The notes: generated by a model from the sequence alone, not told the origin. Positions 54,233 through 62,661 are shown, counted from the stretch's first letter. The stretch: 64,000 nt of DNA from an uncultured Lentibacter sp. (GCF_937123735.1 NZ_CAKZKL010000026.1:43899-107898), one strand, 5' to 3'. Program-made: numbers and translations.

Positions 54233-55444
54233 ATGGCAGCACTGACTCCGATTTCGCGCAAACCCTTTTGGCTGGTTGCTTTGATGGTGGGCGGCTTTGG
54301 CGCCTTCTTCGGCCTGTTCATCGGGACATCAAATGGCAGTGGTATCACCGGTGCCATTGTGGGCGCAGCGCTGATGGTTGGGCTGGCCTGGGCCTATATC
54401 AACCTGCTGAAGAACGAGCCTGTGGGCCGTGGTATAACCTTTGCTGCCTTTGGCATTGCCGGTTTTGCGGCCGGGGGCCTTCCAACGGCCATTCTTGGTG
54501 CGCTGATCGGCGCTCTGGGCGGCTGGCTGATCTATTGGGCCTATGAAGGCCGGTATCGCGCCTATCTTGCCCCCTATCTGACATGGCAGCAGGTGCTTTG
54601 GCACTTTGGCTTCCGGACAATCTGTGGGGTGATTTTTGTTTTTCTGATCACGCCTATTCTGGTGGTTCTGCCTTTGAGCTTTAATGCGCAGAATTTCTTT
54701 ACCTTTACGCCCGAGATGCTGCGATTTGACCCTGCGGGGTATTCTCTCAAGCATTACCAGGATTTCTTCAGCAACAACGAATGGCAGCGCAGCTTCAAGA
54801 ACTCGCTGATCATCGCGCCGATTGCGACGATAATTTCGGTGACCCTTGGCACGCTGGCGGCGATTGGGCTGAGCCAGAGCCATGTGCCCGGGCGGCGCGC
54901 GATCATGGCGATCCTGATTTCGCCGATGATCGTTCCGCTCATCATCTCGGCCACGGGCATGTTCTTCTTCTACAGCCAGATCGGCAACTGGATGGAAGGC
55001 TCGCTGGGGCTGGACAAGAACCTGGTGGGCTACATCAAGGTTGTTCTCGCCCATGCGGTGCTGGGCATTCCTTTTGTGATCATCACGGTGACGGCGACGC
55101 TTGTGGGCTTTGACCGCTCGCTCACCCGCGCGGCGGCCAATATGGGTGCGGACCCTGTGACCACCTTCTTCCGTGTCCAGATGCCGCTCATTTTGCCGGG
55201 GGTTATTTCGGGCGGGTTGTTCGCCTTTATTACCAGCTTTGACGAGGTTGTGGTGGTGCTCTTTGTTGGCTCGGCGAGCCAGAAAACCCTGCCCTGGCAG
55301 ATGTTCACCGGCCTGCGCGAGCAGATCAGCCCGACGATCCTTGCTGTGGCGACGATCCTTGTGGTGATCTCGATTGCCCTGCTCACCACGCTCGAGTTCC
55401 TGCGCCGCCGCTCGGAGCGGTTGCGCGGCATGTCGCCAAGCTGA
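54233..55444 (+). CDS. ABC transporter permease with extra N-terminal membrane helices (second system)
   Basis: The 403-residue permease has three to four added N-terminal hydrophobic segments (about 12-105, Gly/Ala-rich) before the PotC-like core with EAA-type loop RAAANMGADPVTTFFRVQMPLILPGVISG. Typical PotC permeases are about 260-280 residues. The added helices could pair with the extended first permease. Its stop is joined to the start of the SDR gene by one base, so all are one operon. Confidence 0.9.
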   Translation: MAALTPISRKPFWLVALMVGGFGAFFGLFIGTSNGSGITGAIVGAALMVGLAWAYINLLKNEPVGRGITFAAFGIAGFAAGGLPTAILGALIGALGGWLIYWAYEGRYRAYLAPYLTWQQVLWHFGFRTICGVIFVFLITPILVVLPLSFNAQNFFTFTPEMLRFDPAGYSLKHYQDFFSNNEWQRSFKNSLIIAPIATIISVTLGTLAAIGLSQSHVPGRRAIMAILISPMIVPLIISATGMFFFYSQIGNWMEGSLGLDKNLVGYIKVVLAHAVLGIPFVIITVTATLVGFDRSLTRAAANMGADPVTTFFRVQMPLILPGVISGGLFAFITSFDEVVVVLFVGSASQKTLPWQMFTGLREQISPTILAVATILVVISIALLTTLEFLRRRSERLRGMSPS

Positions 55445-56220
55445 TGCAGATCGGCGGTGTGACCGCTGTTGTCACCGGCGCGGCCAAGGGGATTGGCGCG
55501 GCGCTCGTGGCCGAGCTGAAAACGCGCGGGGCGGCCCATGTGGCCGCCTTTGACATTTCCGATGCCGTGAACAGCTGCGGGGCCGACAGCAGTTACACGC
55601 TCGATGTGAGCGATGCGGCAGAGATGCGCGCCGCGATTGGGGCGGTGGAAGCCAGCGCCGGACCGATCGGGCTTTTCTGCTCCAACGCGGGCATCATCGG
55701 CGCGCTGGACCTGAGCTTTGAAAACGCCGCCGGCGCAAGCGTGGCAGACTGGCAGCGCGCCTGGGATGTGAATGTGATGGCGCATGTTCATGCGGCGGCT
55801 GTGCTTGTGCCCTTGATGCGGGCGCGGGGCGGCGGGCATTTCTTGCAGACAGCCTCGGCCGCAGGGCTGTTGAGCCAGATCGGCAGCGCGCCTTACGCCA
55901 CAACCAAGCACGCGGCCATCGGCTTTGCCGAGAACCTTGCGATCAGCCACCGCGATGATGGTATTCGGGTGTCTGTGCTCTGCCCTCAAGGCGTTGACAC
56001 CGATATGATTCGCGGAGCAGAGGACCACCCCGCCGCCATGGACGGTGTGCTGAGCGCCGAAGCGGTGGCCAAGGCCGCGCTGGACGGTGTGGAAGCGGAG
56101 CGCTTCCTGATTTTGCCGCATCCGAAGGTGGAGGGCTATCTGACAGCCAAGGTGGCGCATTACGAGCGTTGGATTGGCGGGATGGCCAAGCTGCAACGGG
56201 GGTATAAACCTGCTAGTTGA
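55444..56220 (+). CDS. SDR-family oxidoreductase
   Basis: The 258-residue protein has TGAAKGIGAAL at the N-terminus, NAGIIGALDL and the catalytic YATTKHAAIGFAE with Ser upstream in QTASAAGLLS. It is a classical SDR using NAD(P). It is joined to the ABC operon by a one-base stop/start overlap, so it probably acts on the imported compound or its first product. It also meets a convergent small exported-protein gene at 56213. Substrate is not readable. Confidence 0.9.
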   Translation: MQIGGVTAVVTGAAKGIGAALVAELKTRGAAHVAAFDISDAVNSCGADSSYTLDVSDAAEMRAAIGAVEASAGPIGLFCSNAGIIGALDLSFENAAGASVADWQRAWDVNVMAHVHAAAVLVPLMRARGGGHFLQTASAAGLLSQIGSAPYATTKHAAIGFAENLAISHRDDGIRVSVLCPQGVDTDMIRGAEDHPAAMDGVLSAEAVAKAALDGVEAERFLILPHPKVEGYLTAKVAHYERWIGGMAKLQRGYKPAS

Positions 56221-56389
56221 GCGCCGAAATCAGAATGGGCGCAGGCGGGACAAGGGGGCTGACCATGTCTGCCGGCGCCACGCCCTGGGAGTTGGACAAG
56301 AGCGCAAAGGCCAACCAAGCCAGTAGAACGGCCCGGCGCGACCTGCGGCGCAGAGGGGCACGAAGCGGCAAGACAAAGGGCGCAGTCAA
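56213..56389 (-). CDS. 58-residue exported small protein with near-ideal ribosome site
   Basis: A TTG start at 56389 is preceded by a perfect AGGAGGT (56396-56402) with 6-nt spacing. The product starts MTAPFVLPLRAPLRRRSRRA and continues with the hydrophobic VLLAWLAFALLSNSQGVAPA, a signal peptide with Arg-rich n-region. The mature peptide is about 18 residues with three Pro and no Cys. Its stop overlaps the SDR stop on the other strand by 8 bp. I do not recognise the family. The ribosome site and signal peptide together argue it is a real gene despite its length. It is convergent with the SDR gene and divergent from cobO. Confidence 0.55.
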   Translation of the reverse strand: MTAPFVLPLRAPLRRRSRRAVLLAWLAFALLSNSQGVAPADMVSPLVPPAPILISALN

Positions 56390-56547
56390 ACGGGGACCTC
56401 CTGAGAGCGGATGGCGACGGCCAAGCGTCCCAGAATAATCTGACCAAAGCGTGCCGGCCCTGTGACAAATTGAAGAGTATTTTAGACAAATTCGCGGAAT
56501 GCGCCGATCAAGGGGCGCCGCAGGCAAAAGGCGAAGGGAGCACGGAC

Positions 56548-57147
56548 GTGTCAGAGGCAGAAGCGTATCGCACAAGAATGAAAGCGGTGCAGGCGGCGCA
56601 CCAAGCCAAGCAAAAAGAGCTGCGCGACCCCGAAAAGGGGCTTGTTTTGGTGCACACGGGCAATGGCAAGGGCAAGAGCAGCTCGGCCTTCGGGGTGATT
56701 GCCCGTGCGCTCGGTTGGGGGCAGCGCGTGGGGGTGGTGCAATTTGTCAAAGGCAAGTGGATCACTGGCGAGAAGCAGTTTTTTGACAAGCTGGGTGGCG
56801 TGGACTGGCACATGATGGGCGAGGGCTTCACCTGGGACAGCCAGGACCGTGCGCGCGACATTGCCGCCGCGGAGGCGGCTCTGGGCAAGGCCCGCGAGAT
56901 GTTGGAGAGCGGTGACTACGACTTGATCGTGCTGGACGAGATCAACATTTCGCTGCGTTATGAGCAAATTGCGCTGGCGCCGGTTCTGGACGCGCTGGGC
57001 GCGCGCCACCCGCGCACCGGGGTGATCCTGACGGGGCGCAACGCGCCGCAGGGGCTGGTGGATTATGCCGACCTTGTGACCGTGATGGAGGAGGTGAAGC
57101 ACCCTTACAAAGCGGGCATCAGGGCGCAGCGCGGGGTGGATTTCTGA
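56548..57147 (+). CDS. cobO: Corrinoid adenosyltransferase CobO
   Basis: The 199-residue enzyme is a P-loop protein of the CobA/CobO type: VHTGNGKGKSSSAFGVIARA near 38, then GQRVGVVQFVKGKW and DYDLIVLDEINISLRY. It adenosylates cob(I)yrinate a,c-diamide in cobalamin synthesis. The GTG at 56548 follows AGGGAG by 8 bp and gives the usual CobO length; an earlier ATG at 56470 would add 26 residues without family support. No other cob genes are in the window. A gene-end hairpin element starts after its stop. Confidence 0.93.
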   Translation: MSEAEAYRTRMKAVQAAHQAKQKELRDPEKGLVLVHTGNGKGKSSSAFGVIARALGWGQRVGVVQFVKGKWITGEKQFFDKLGGVDWHMMGEGFTWDSQDRARDIAAAEAALGKAREMLESGDYDLIVLDEINISLRYEQIALAPVLDALGARHPRTGVILTGRNAPQGLVDYADLVTVMEEVKHPYKAGIRAQRGVDF

Positions 57148-57148
57148 G

Positions 57149-57240
57149 TATCGAATTGCGCTGCGCGCAATCCGACCAAGGCGAGAGGGGCTTTGCCCCT
57201 CTCGCGCTCTCCCCAGGATATTTTGAGCAATAAGAAAGAG
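57149..57240 (+). repeat. Gene-end modular hairpin element, copy 8
   Basis: It starts two bases past the cobO stop. Hairpin 1 has arms ATTGCGC/GCGCAAT with loop TGC, hairpin 2 has arms GAGAGGGGC/GCCCCTCTC with loop TTT. It ends in GGATATTTTGAGCAATAAG. Orientation follows cobO. Confidence 0.85.
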
Positions 57241-57268
57241 CCTGAGGAAGAGGCCGAAGGATAGAGTT

Positions 57269-58135
57269 CTAGCTGCGCACGAGTGTGTCGTAGGCCTCGG
57301 CGATGTCGCGTGTGAGCGCGCCGACCTCGAAGGTAAACTCGCCAATCTGGCCCACTGGGGTGACTTCGGCGGCGGAGCCTGTGAGCCAGCATTGCTCAAA
57401 ATCGGCCAGCTCTTCGGGCAGGATATGGCGCACATGCACTTTGATACCGCGCTCTTCCAGCATCTTGATCACGGTTTGGCGGGTGAGACCATTGAGGATG
57501 GCATCGGGATCAGGGGTGTGGACTTCGCCATCTTTGACAAAGAAGATATTGGCCCCGGTGGCCTCGGCCACATAGCCGCGGTAATCCAGGAAGAGGGCAT
57601 CGGAGCAGCCCTTGGCCTCGGCGGCATGTTTGGACATGGTGCAGATCATGTAAAGACCTGCGGCCTTGGCCGAGGTTGGAATGGTTTCGGGGGAGGGGCG
57701 TTTCCATTTGGCGATGTCGAGCTTGGCGCCCTGGAATTTGGCATCTCCATAGTAGCTGCCCCATTCCCAAGCGGCGACGGCCATGCGCACCGGGTTGCGC
57801 GAGGAGGCGACACCCATATCTTCGCCGGCCCCACGCCAGGCAACGGCGCGGACATAGGCGTCTTTCAGGCCGTTGGCATCGAGCACGGCGCGTTTGGCGG
57901 CTTCGATTTCATCGACGCTGTAGGGGATTGGCATATCGAGCAGCTTGCCGGAGTTCAGCAGGCGTTCGGAGTGTTTGCGGCTGAGGAACACCTTGCCGTT
58001 GTAGCAGCGCTCGCCTTCAAACACCGAGCTGGCATAGTGCAGCGCGTGGCTGAGGATGTGGACATTGGCGTCGCGCCAGTCAACAAGGGCGCCGTCCATC
58101 CAGATTTTTCCGTCACGATCATCGTAGCCTGACAT
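57269..58135 (-). CDS. ilvE: Branched-chain amino acid aminotransferase
   Basis: The 288-residue class IV PLP enzyme has the N-terminal GKIWMDGALVDWRDANVHILSHALHYASSVFEGER, the Lys in the YVRAVAWRG area and the conserved LDYRGYVAEATGANIFFV, which fits branched-chain aminotransferase. It makes valine, leucine and isoleucine from their oxoacids. The ATG at 58135 follows GGAGA. It is divergent from petP; direct and inverted repeats lie between them. A D-amino acid or other class IV enzyme is less likely. Confidence 0.93.
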   Translation of the reverse strand: MSGYDDRDGKIWMDGALVDWRDANVHILSHALHYASSVFEGERCYNGKVFLSRKHSERLLNSGKLLDMPIPYSVDEIEAAKRAVLDANGLKDAYVRAVAWRGAGEDMGVASSRNPVRMAVAAWEWGSYYGDAKFQGAKLDIAKWKRPSPETIPTSAKAAGLYMICTMSKHAAEAKGCSDALFLDYRGYVAEATGANIFFVKDGEVHTPDPDAILNGLTRQTVIKMLEERGIKVHVRHILPEELADFEQCWLTGSAAEVTPVGQIGEFTFEVGALTRDIAEAYDTLVRS

Positions 58136-58152
58136 AGTGGTCTCCTCCGCGT

Positions 58153-58265
58153 CAGTTTTTGAATGTTGCGCCAAATTGGTCCGATCCGGACATAAAGTTG
58201 CGCAAAAACTGAGAATCGCTACCAGTTGCGTCTTGGAATGTCAACAAAGCTGACATAAACTTGCG
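58153..58265. promoter_or_regulatory. Repeat-rich divergent control region of ilvE and petP
   Basis: Inverted repeat CAGTTTTTG (58153-58161) and CAAAAACTG (58203-58211). Direct repeat GACATAAANTTGCG at 58189-58202 and 58252-58265. TGTCA-N7-TGACA (58239-58255) lies just before petP. These could be operators for the MarR-type PetP itself. Confidence 0.5.
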
Positions 58266-58287
58266 GCAGGCAAGGAGAGTGTGGGTG

Positions 58288-58806
58288 ATGAGCGAACCGA
58301 TCAGTGGCGAGAGCCTGTTGTTTTTGACGGACGAGCAATTGCAGCAGGGAATCGAGGGGATGTTTTTTGCCTATCGCGGCTTTACGGCCGACCCTGACCG
58401 TATTCTTGAAGACCTCAACCGCCACCGCGACCAGAACTATGGTCGCGCCCACCACCGGGCTGTGCATTTTATCGGGCGCGCGCCGGGGACCACCGTGAAG
58501 AACCTTCTGGAGATCCTGGGTGTAACCAAGCAATCGCTCAACCGCGTGTTGCGCACGCTGATGGCCGACGGTCTTGTGGAGGGCAAGGTGGGCGGCAGCG
58601 ACAGGCGCGAGCGCAACCTCTATCTGACAGAGGCCGGCGCGGCGCTGGAACGGCAGCTCTCTCAGGTGCAGCGCGAGCGGATGCGGGCGGCTTATCGGGC
58701 GGCGGGGCCTGAGGCGGTGCGCGGATTTCGGCAGGTGCTGGAAGCTATGATGGATAAAGAGATGCGCAAGAAGTATGGTGCCTTGAGGGATAAGGCCAAT
58801 GACTGA
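58288..58806 (+). CDS. petP: MarR-family regulator PetP-like
   Basis: The 172-residue protein has a winged helix (about 55-125), with TTVKNLLEILGVTKQSLNRVLRTLMADGLVEGKVGGSDRRERNLYLTEAG typical of MarR. In Rhodobacter capsulatus PetP, encoded just before PetR, affects cytochrome bc1 gene expression. Here petP overlaps the response-regulator gene by 8 bp in the same order, which supports the name. Unlike in R. capsulatus, no petABC follows. The ATG at 58288 follows AAGGAG. It is divergent from ilvE and may bind the repeats between them. Confidence 0.82.
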   Translation: MSEPISGESLLFLTDEQLQQGIEGMFFAYRGFTADPDRILEDLNRHRDQNYGRAHHRAVHFIGRAPGTTVKNLLEILGVTKQSLNRVLRTLMADGLVEGKVGGSDRRERNLYLTEAGAALERQLSQVQRERMRAAYRAAGPEAVRGFRQVLEAMMDKEMRKKYGALRDKAND

Positions 58807-59500
58807 TGTGGATGCGCATCTGCTGATTGTGGATGATGACGAGCGGATCAGGCTTCTGTTGCAGAAATTTCTGATGCGCGCCGGTTTTCTTGTGTCGGGT
58901 GCGCGCGATGCGGCCCATGCGCGGCGGCTTCTGGCGGGGCTTGAATTTGATCTGATCGTCCTGGATGTGATGATGCCCGGTGAGACAGGGATTGAGCTGA
59001 CCCGAGCTTTGCGCGAGAGCTCGGCGGTGCCTGTCTTGCTGCTGACGGCCAAGGGCGAAACTGAGGATAGGATTGTCGGGCTGGAGGCGGGGGCTGATGA
59101 TTATCTGGCCAAGCCCTTCGAGCCCAAGGAGCTCTTGCTGAGGATCAATGCCATTTTGCGCCGAATGCCCGAGCTTGCGGTGGAAGAGATCCGGCCCAAG
59201 GTTCTGGGGTTGGGCGCGTATCACTATGACATCGAGCGGGGCGAGCTGTGGGAGGGCACCGCGCTTGTGCGGCTCACCGCGACCGAGACCCAGCTTATGA
59301 AGATATTTGCTGTTGCCGCCGGCGCGCCGATCAGCCGTGTGCAGCTTGTGGAAAAGCTGGGCCGCGACCACGGGCAGGCGCAGGAACGGGCGATTGACGT
59401 GCAGATCACCCGGTTGCGCCGCAAGATAGAGCGTGATCCCAAGCAACCACGCTATTTGCAGACGGTGCGCGGGGCGGGCTACATGCTTGCGCCGGATTGA
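58799..59500 (+). CDS. petR: OmpR-family response regulator PetR-like
   Basis: The 233-residue protein has a receiver domain (about 7-120) with LLIVDDDERIR, the phosphoacceptor Asp in LIVLDVMMPGETG, the Thr in LLLTAKG and Lys in YLAKPFEPKELLLR. The C-terminal winged helix (about 138-233) has LTATETQLMKIFA and RLRRKIERDPKQPRYLQTVRGAGYML. It overlaps petP by 8 bp, as in the petPR pair of R. capsulatus. No histidine kinase is in the window. Expected to act on respiratory or photosynthetic genes; targets here are unknown. Confidence 0.85.
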   Translation: MTDVDAHLLIVDDDERIRLLLQKFLMRAGFLVSGARDAAHARRLLAGLEFDLIVLDVMMPGETGIELTRALRESSAVPVLLLTAKGETEDRIVGLEAGADDYLAKPFEPKELLLRINAILRRMPELAVEEIRPKVLGLGAYHYDIERGELWEGTALVRLTATETQLMKIFAVAAGAPISRVQLVEKLGRDHGQAQERAIDVQITRLRRKIERDPKQPRYLQTVRGAGYMLAPD

Positions 59501-59546
59501 CGGGCAGTTTGCGCCCGGGCTGCCTTTGACGGCGAAAGGAGGGGCT

Positions 59547-60470
59547 ATGACTCCGCTGAAAGGCATCGCGCTGAAGCTGTGCTCTGTTGTGACATTCATC
59601 ACCATGGCCTCGCTGATCAAGGCTGCATCGGCGGAAGTGCCGGCGGGGCAGGCTGTTTTCTTCCGGTCGGTTTTTGCGCTGCCCGTTATTCTGGCCTGGC
59701 TGGCCGTGCGGGGAGATCTGCGCACCGGGCTGAAAGCGGCGTCTCCTATGGGGCATTTCTGGCGTGGTTTTGTGGGCACGGCGGCCATGGGGCTTGGTTT
59801 TGCCGGGCTTGGGCTCTTGCCGCTGCCGGAGGTGACGGCGATTGGATATGCAGCGCCTTTGCTGACGGTTGTGCTGGCTGCGATGTTTCTGGGCGAGCAA
59901 GTGCGGCTCTTTCGGCTGGCCGCTGTGGCGCTGGGGATGCTGGGGGTTTTGGTCATTCTGGGGCCGAGGCTGAGCGCCTTTTCGGGCGACCATGTTGAAA
60001 AGACAGCTGCCTTGGGTGCGATGTTGGTGTTGACAGGCGCGCTCTGCGCCGCGCTGGCACAGATCTATATCCGCAAGCTTGTGGCCACCGAGCAGACCTC
60101 GGCGATTGTGTTTTACTTCTCGGTCACATCGGCCTGCCTGTCTTTGCTTACAGTGCCGTTTGGCTGGGTTGTTCCGAGCCTGGAGGCGGCGGCTCTGCTG
60201 GTGATGGCGGGGGTGCTGGGCGGCATGGGGCAGATCTTTCTCACCTCGGCCTACCGCTTTGCGCCGGCTTCGGTTGTGGCGCCGTTTGATTATGCCTCGA
60301 TGCTCTTTGCCATTGTCTTCGGGGTTGTGTTTTTCAATGAAATTCCCGATTTGCGGACAATCAGCGGCGCAGGGCTTGTCATTCTTGCGGGAGTGATCAT
60401 CATCTGGCGTGAACACCAGCTCGGGCTGGAGCGCGGCCGTGCGCGGCGCGGGATGACACCGCAAGGCTAG
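59547..60470 (+). CDS. EamA/DMT-family transporter
   Basis: The 307-residue protein has about ten membrane helices in two EamA repeats (roughly 5-140 and 150-290), each with the Gly/Ala-rich helices typical of drug/metabolite transporters. The FLGEQVRLFRLAAVALGMLGV segment is a strong family feature at the end of the first repeat. Substrate cannot be told; relatives export amino acids or metabolites. AAAGGAGG precedes the ATG at 59547. It lies 10 bp before the ThDP decarboxylase gene, so both may be cotranscribed. Confidence 0.9.
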   Translation: MTPLKGIALKLCSVVTFITMASLIKAASAEVPAGQAVFFRSVFALPVILAWLAVRGDLRTGLKAASPMGHFWRGFVGTAAMGLGFAGLGLLPLPEVTAIGYAAPLLTVVLAAMFLGEQVRLFRLAAVALGMLGVLVILGPRLSAFSGDHVEKTAALGAMLVLTGALCAALAQIYIRKLVATEQTSAIVFYFSVTSACLSLLTVPFGWVVPSLEAAALLVMAGVLGGMGQIFLTSAYRFAPASVVAPFDYASMLFAIVFGVVFFNEIPDLRTISGAGLVILAGVIIIWREHQLGLERGRARRGMTPQG

Positions 60471-60479
60471 GAGACAGAA

Positions 60480-62069
60480 ATGCCGACAGTTGGGGAAGCG
60501 CTGGTGCAGAGGCTCAAGGTGCATGGGGTGCGCCATGTTTTTGGTATTCCCGGGGTGCACACTGTGGAGCTTTACCGCGGGCTGGCCGCGTCGGGGATTG
60601 CGCATATTACGCCGCGCCACGAGCAGGGAGCCGGCTTTATGGCCGATGGCTATGCGCGCGCTTCGGGCAAGCCGGGGGTGGCCTTTGTCATCACCGGGCC
60701 GGGGCTGACAAATACGCTGACGGCGATGGCGCAGGCGCGGGCGGATAGCGTGCCGATGTTGGTGGTATCTGGCGTGAACAAGACACATACGCTGGGCAAG
60801 GGATTGGGCCATTTGCATGAGCTGCCAGACCAGTTGGCGCTGTCAAAAACAGTCTCTATTCAGGCCCAGCAGGTGGACACTGCTGAAAGCCTGATGCCAG
60901 CAATTGATGGGGCATTCGCGGGGATGAGCGGCGCGCGCGGCGGGCCTTATCATATCGAGATTCCGATTGATGTGGCCAAGCAGACCCACGCCAAGGGGGG
61001 CGCAGCGCCTGAGCTGCCTGCGCCGCTTGCGCCTGATGCGGGCGCGGTTGCCGTGCTGGGTGCGGCGCTGATGAAAGCAGAGCGCGTGGTGATCCTTGCT
61101 GGCGGTGGCGCCAAGCGGGCCGAGGCGGCGCTGGGGCAGCTGGCCGAGCGGCTTGATGCGCCCGTGGTGCTCACCGTGAATGCGCGCGGGCTGATGCACC
61201 GCCATCCGCTTGGCATTCCAGCGAGCCCGAGCCTGAAGGCGGTGCGCACGGCGATTGGTGAGGCGGATATGGTGTTGGCCGTGGGAACGGAGTTTGGGCC
61301 GACGGATTATGACATGTATGCGCTGGGCGAGATGCCCGAAATGAAGCGGCTGGCGCGGATTGATATTTGCGCCGAGCAGCTTGCGCGCCACCCTGCTGAC
61401 ATGACCTTGAGGGCCGATGCGGGCGCAGCGCTTGCGGCGCTTTTGGCCGAGGTGCGCGACAAGCCGATTGGCGATGGCGCGGCCAGGGCAGAAGCGGCGC
61501 GCAAGGCCGCTTGGGAGGAGCTGGGCGAGGACTACCGCAAGATGTGTGGCCTGCTGGATGTGATCCGCGATGCGCGGCCCGGCGCGCTTATTGTGGGCGA
61601 CAGCACCCAGCCGATTTATGCGGGCAACCTTTATTATGACCACGATGTGGCCGGTGGCTGGTTCAATGCGGCCACCGGCTTTGGCGCGCTGGGCTATGCC
61701 ATTCCTGCGGGGATCGGGGCGCAGATTGCCAAGCCGGAGCAGCCTGTTGTTGTGATTGCGGGGGATGGCGGTGCGCAGTTTACCCTGCCCGAGCTGATGA
61801 CCGCCGCGCAGGAAAAGCTGCCGATCGCCTTTATCATCTGGAACAACGGCGGTTATGGCGAGATCGAGCTGACCATGGAAAACGCCGGTATCGACGTGGT
61901 GGGCTGTGACCCGAAACCACCGCTGTTTGAGCATGTGGCGGCGAGCTGCGCGATGCCGTATACCCGCGTTGCCGCCGAGCCTGAAGCGCTGCGCGCGGCG
62001 CTGCGGCCCACGGCGGGGCAAATTGGCCCCGTCATGATCGAGATTGATGCGCCGTTCATCGCGCGCTGA
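60480..62069 (+). CDS. ThDP-dependent decarboxylase, 5-guanidino-2-oxopentanoate decarboxylase-like
   Basis: The 529-residue enzyme has the acetolactate-synthase/decarboxylase fold: an N-terminal HEQGAGFMADGYARASGKPGVAFVITGPG with the catalytic Glu, a central domain (about 190-330), and a C-terminal ThDP site GDGGAQFTLPELMTAAQEKLP followed by WNNGGYGE (GDG-NN motif). Rhodobacteraceae relatives are labelled 5-guanidino-2-oxopentanoate decarboxylase, which acts in arginine catabolism through a transaminase. A product aldehyde could be passed on to an aldehyde dehydrogenase such as the one at 63656. Substrate assignment is from family and may be wrong. Confidence 0.85.
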   Translation: MPTVGEALVQRLKVHGVRHVFGIPGVHTVELYRGLAASGIAHITPRHEQGAGFMADGYARASGKPGVAFVITGPGLTNTLTAMAQARADSVPMLVVSGVNKTHTLGKGLGHLHELPDQLALSKTVSIQAQQVDTAESLMPAIDGAFAGMSGARGGPYHIEIPIDVAKQTHAKGGAAPELPAPLAPDAGAVAVLGAALMKAERVVILAGGGAKRAEAALGQLAERLDAPVVLTVNARGLMHRHPLGIPASPSLKAVRTAIGEADMVLAVGTEFGPTDYDMYALGEMPEMKRLARIDICAEQLARHPADMTLRADAGAALAALLAEVRDKPIGDGAARAEAARKAAWEELGEDYRKMCGLLDVIRDARPGALIVGDSTQPIYAGNLYYDHDVAGGWFNAATGFGALGYAIPAGIGAQIAKPEQPVVVIAGDGGAQFTLPELMTAAQEKLPIAFIIWNNGGYGEIELTMENAGIDVVGCDPKPPLFEHVAASCAMPYTRVAAEPEALRAALRPTAGQIGPVMIEIDAPFIAR

Positions 62070-62080
62070 GGAGGACTGTT

Positions 62081-62587
62081 TTGGCAAAGTTCGTGACGGT
62101 TCCTGCGCAAGCCACGCCGGAAAGCGGCGCTTGGTGTGAGTTGCATCAGGAGCGCCCGCGTGGGCTCTTGCCCGTGGCGGCGCGCAAGCAAGTGGCACGG
62201 CTCGCCAGCGCCGAGCCGCAGTGGGGCGGTGTTGTGTTGCTCCCCGGAGAAGTGACCCATTGGGTGCAGGTTTCGGCAGGAGAGATCGTCAGCTTTCAAT
62301 CGTTCCTCACCGGGCGGTTGGCGCAGGCTTTGGGCGCTGAGGGCGCGCCCGATATGGAAACCTTGCAAGACGCGATGAGCCAGCCCGAGCGGCTTGCCGG
62401 GCTGTTGCGCAGTGCAGATCTGGCTGGTGAGAGCGGCGTGGCGCTTGCGGCGCTGATGGGTGTGGAGCTGGCGGCGACGCGGGCCTTCTGGCTGGGGGCT
62501 GACATCCGCCTGTTGGGCGAGGGGGCCTTGGCCGACGCTTACGAAGCCGCGCTCAAGGCGCAGGCGGCCTGGGTGACGCGGGCTTAG
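62081..62587 (+). CDS. C-terminal-half DgoK-like protein (2-dehydro-3-deoxygalactonokinase fold)
   Basis: The 168-residue product matches the C-terminal part of DgoK-type kinases: GVVLLPGEVTHWVQVSAGEIVSFQSFLTGRLAQAL and SGVALAALMGVELAATRAFWLGADIRLLGEGALADAY resemble the conserved PGTHSKWV region and the LLIGxE helix. The N-terminal ATPase half with DWGTSN is absent, and there is no upstream coding sequence for it. It may be a decayed or repurposed half-domain. A TTG start at 62081 has GAGGAGG before it. It lies 11 bp after the ThDP decarboxylase gene. Confidence 0.6.
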   Translation: MAKFVTVPAQATPESGAWCELHQERPRGLLPVAARKQVARLASAEPQWGGVVLLPGEVTHWVQVSAGEIVSFQSFLTGRLAQALGAEGAPDMETLQDAMSQPERLAGLLRSADLAGESGVALAALMGVELAATRAFWLGADIRLLGEGALADAYEAALKAQAAWVTRA

Positions 62588-62661
62588 GCCGCGAAAGCCG
62601 GGCCTTGCCTTTGTCTCGGTGGCGTGAAATTTTCGCCACAAGGGCCAGAAAGGGCGGGACC

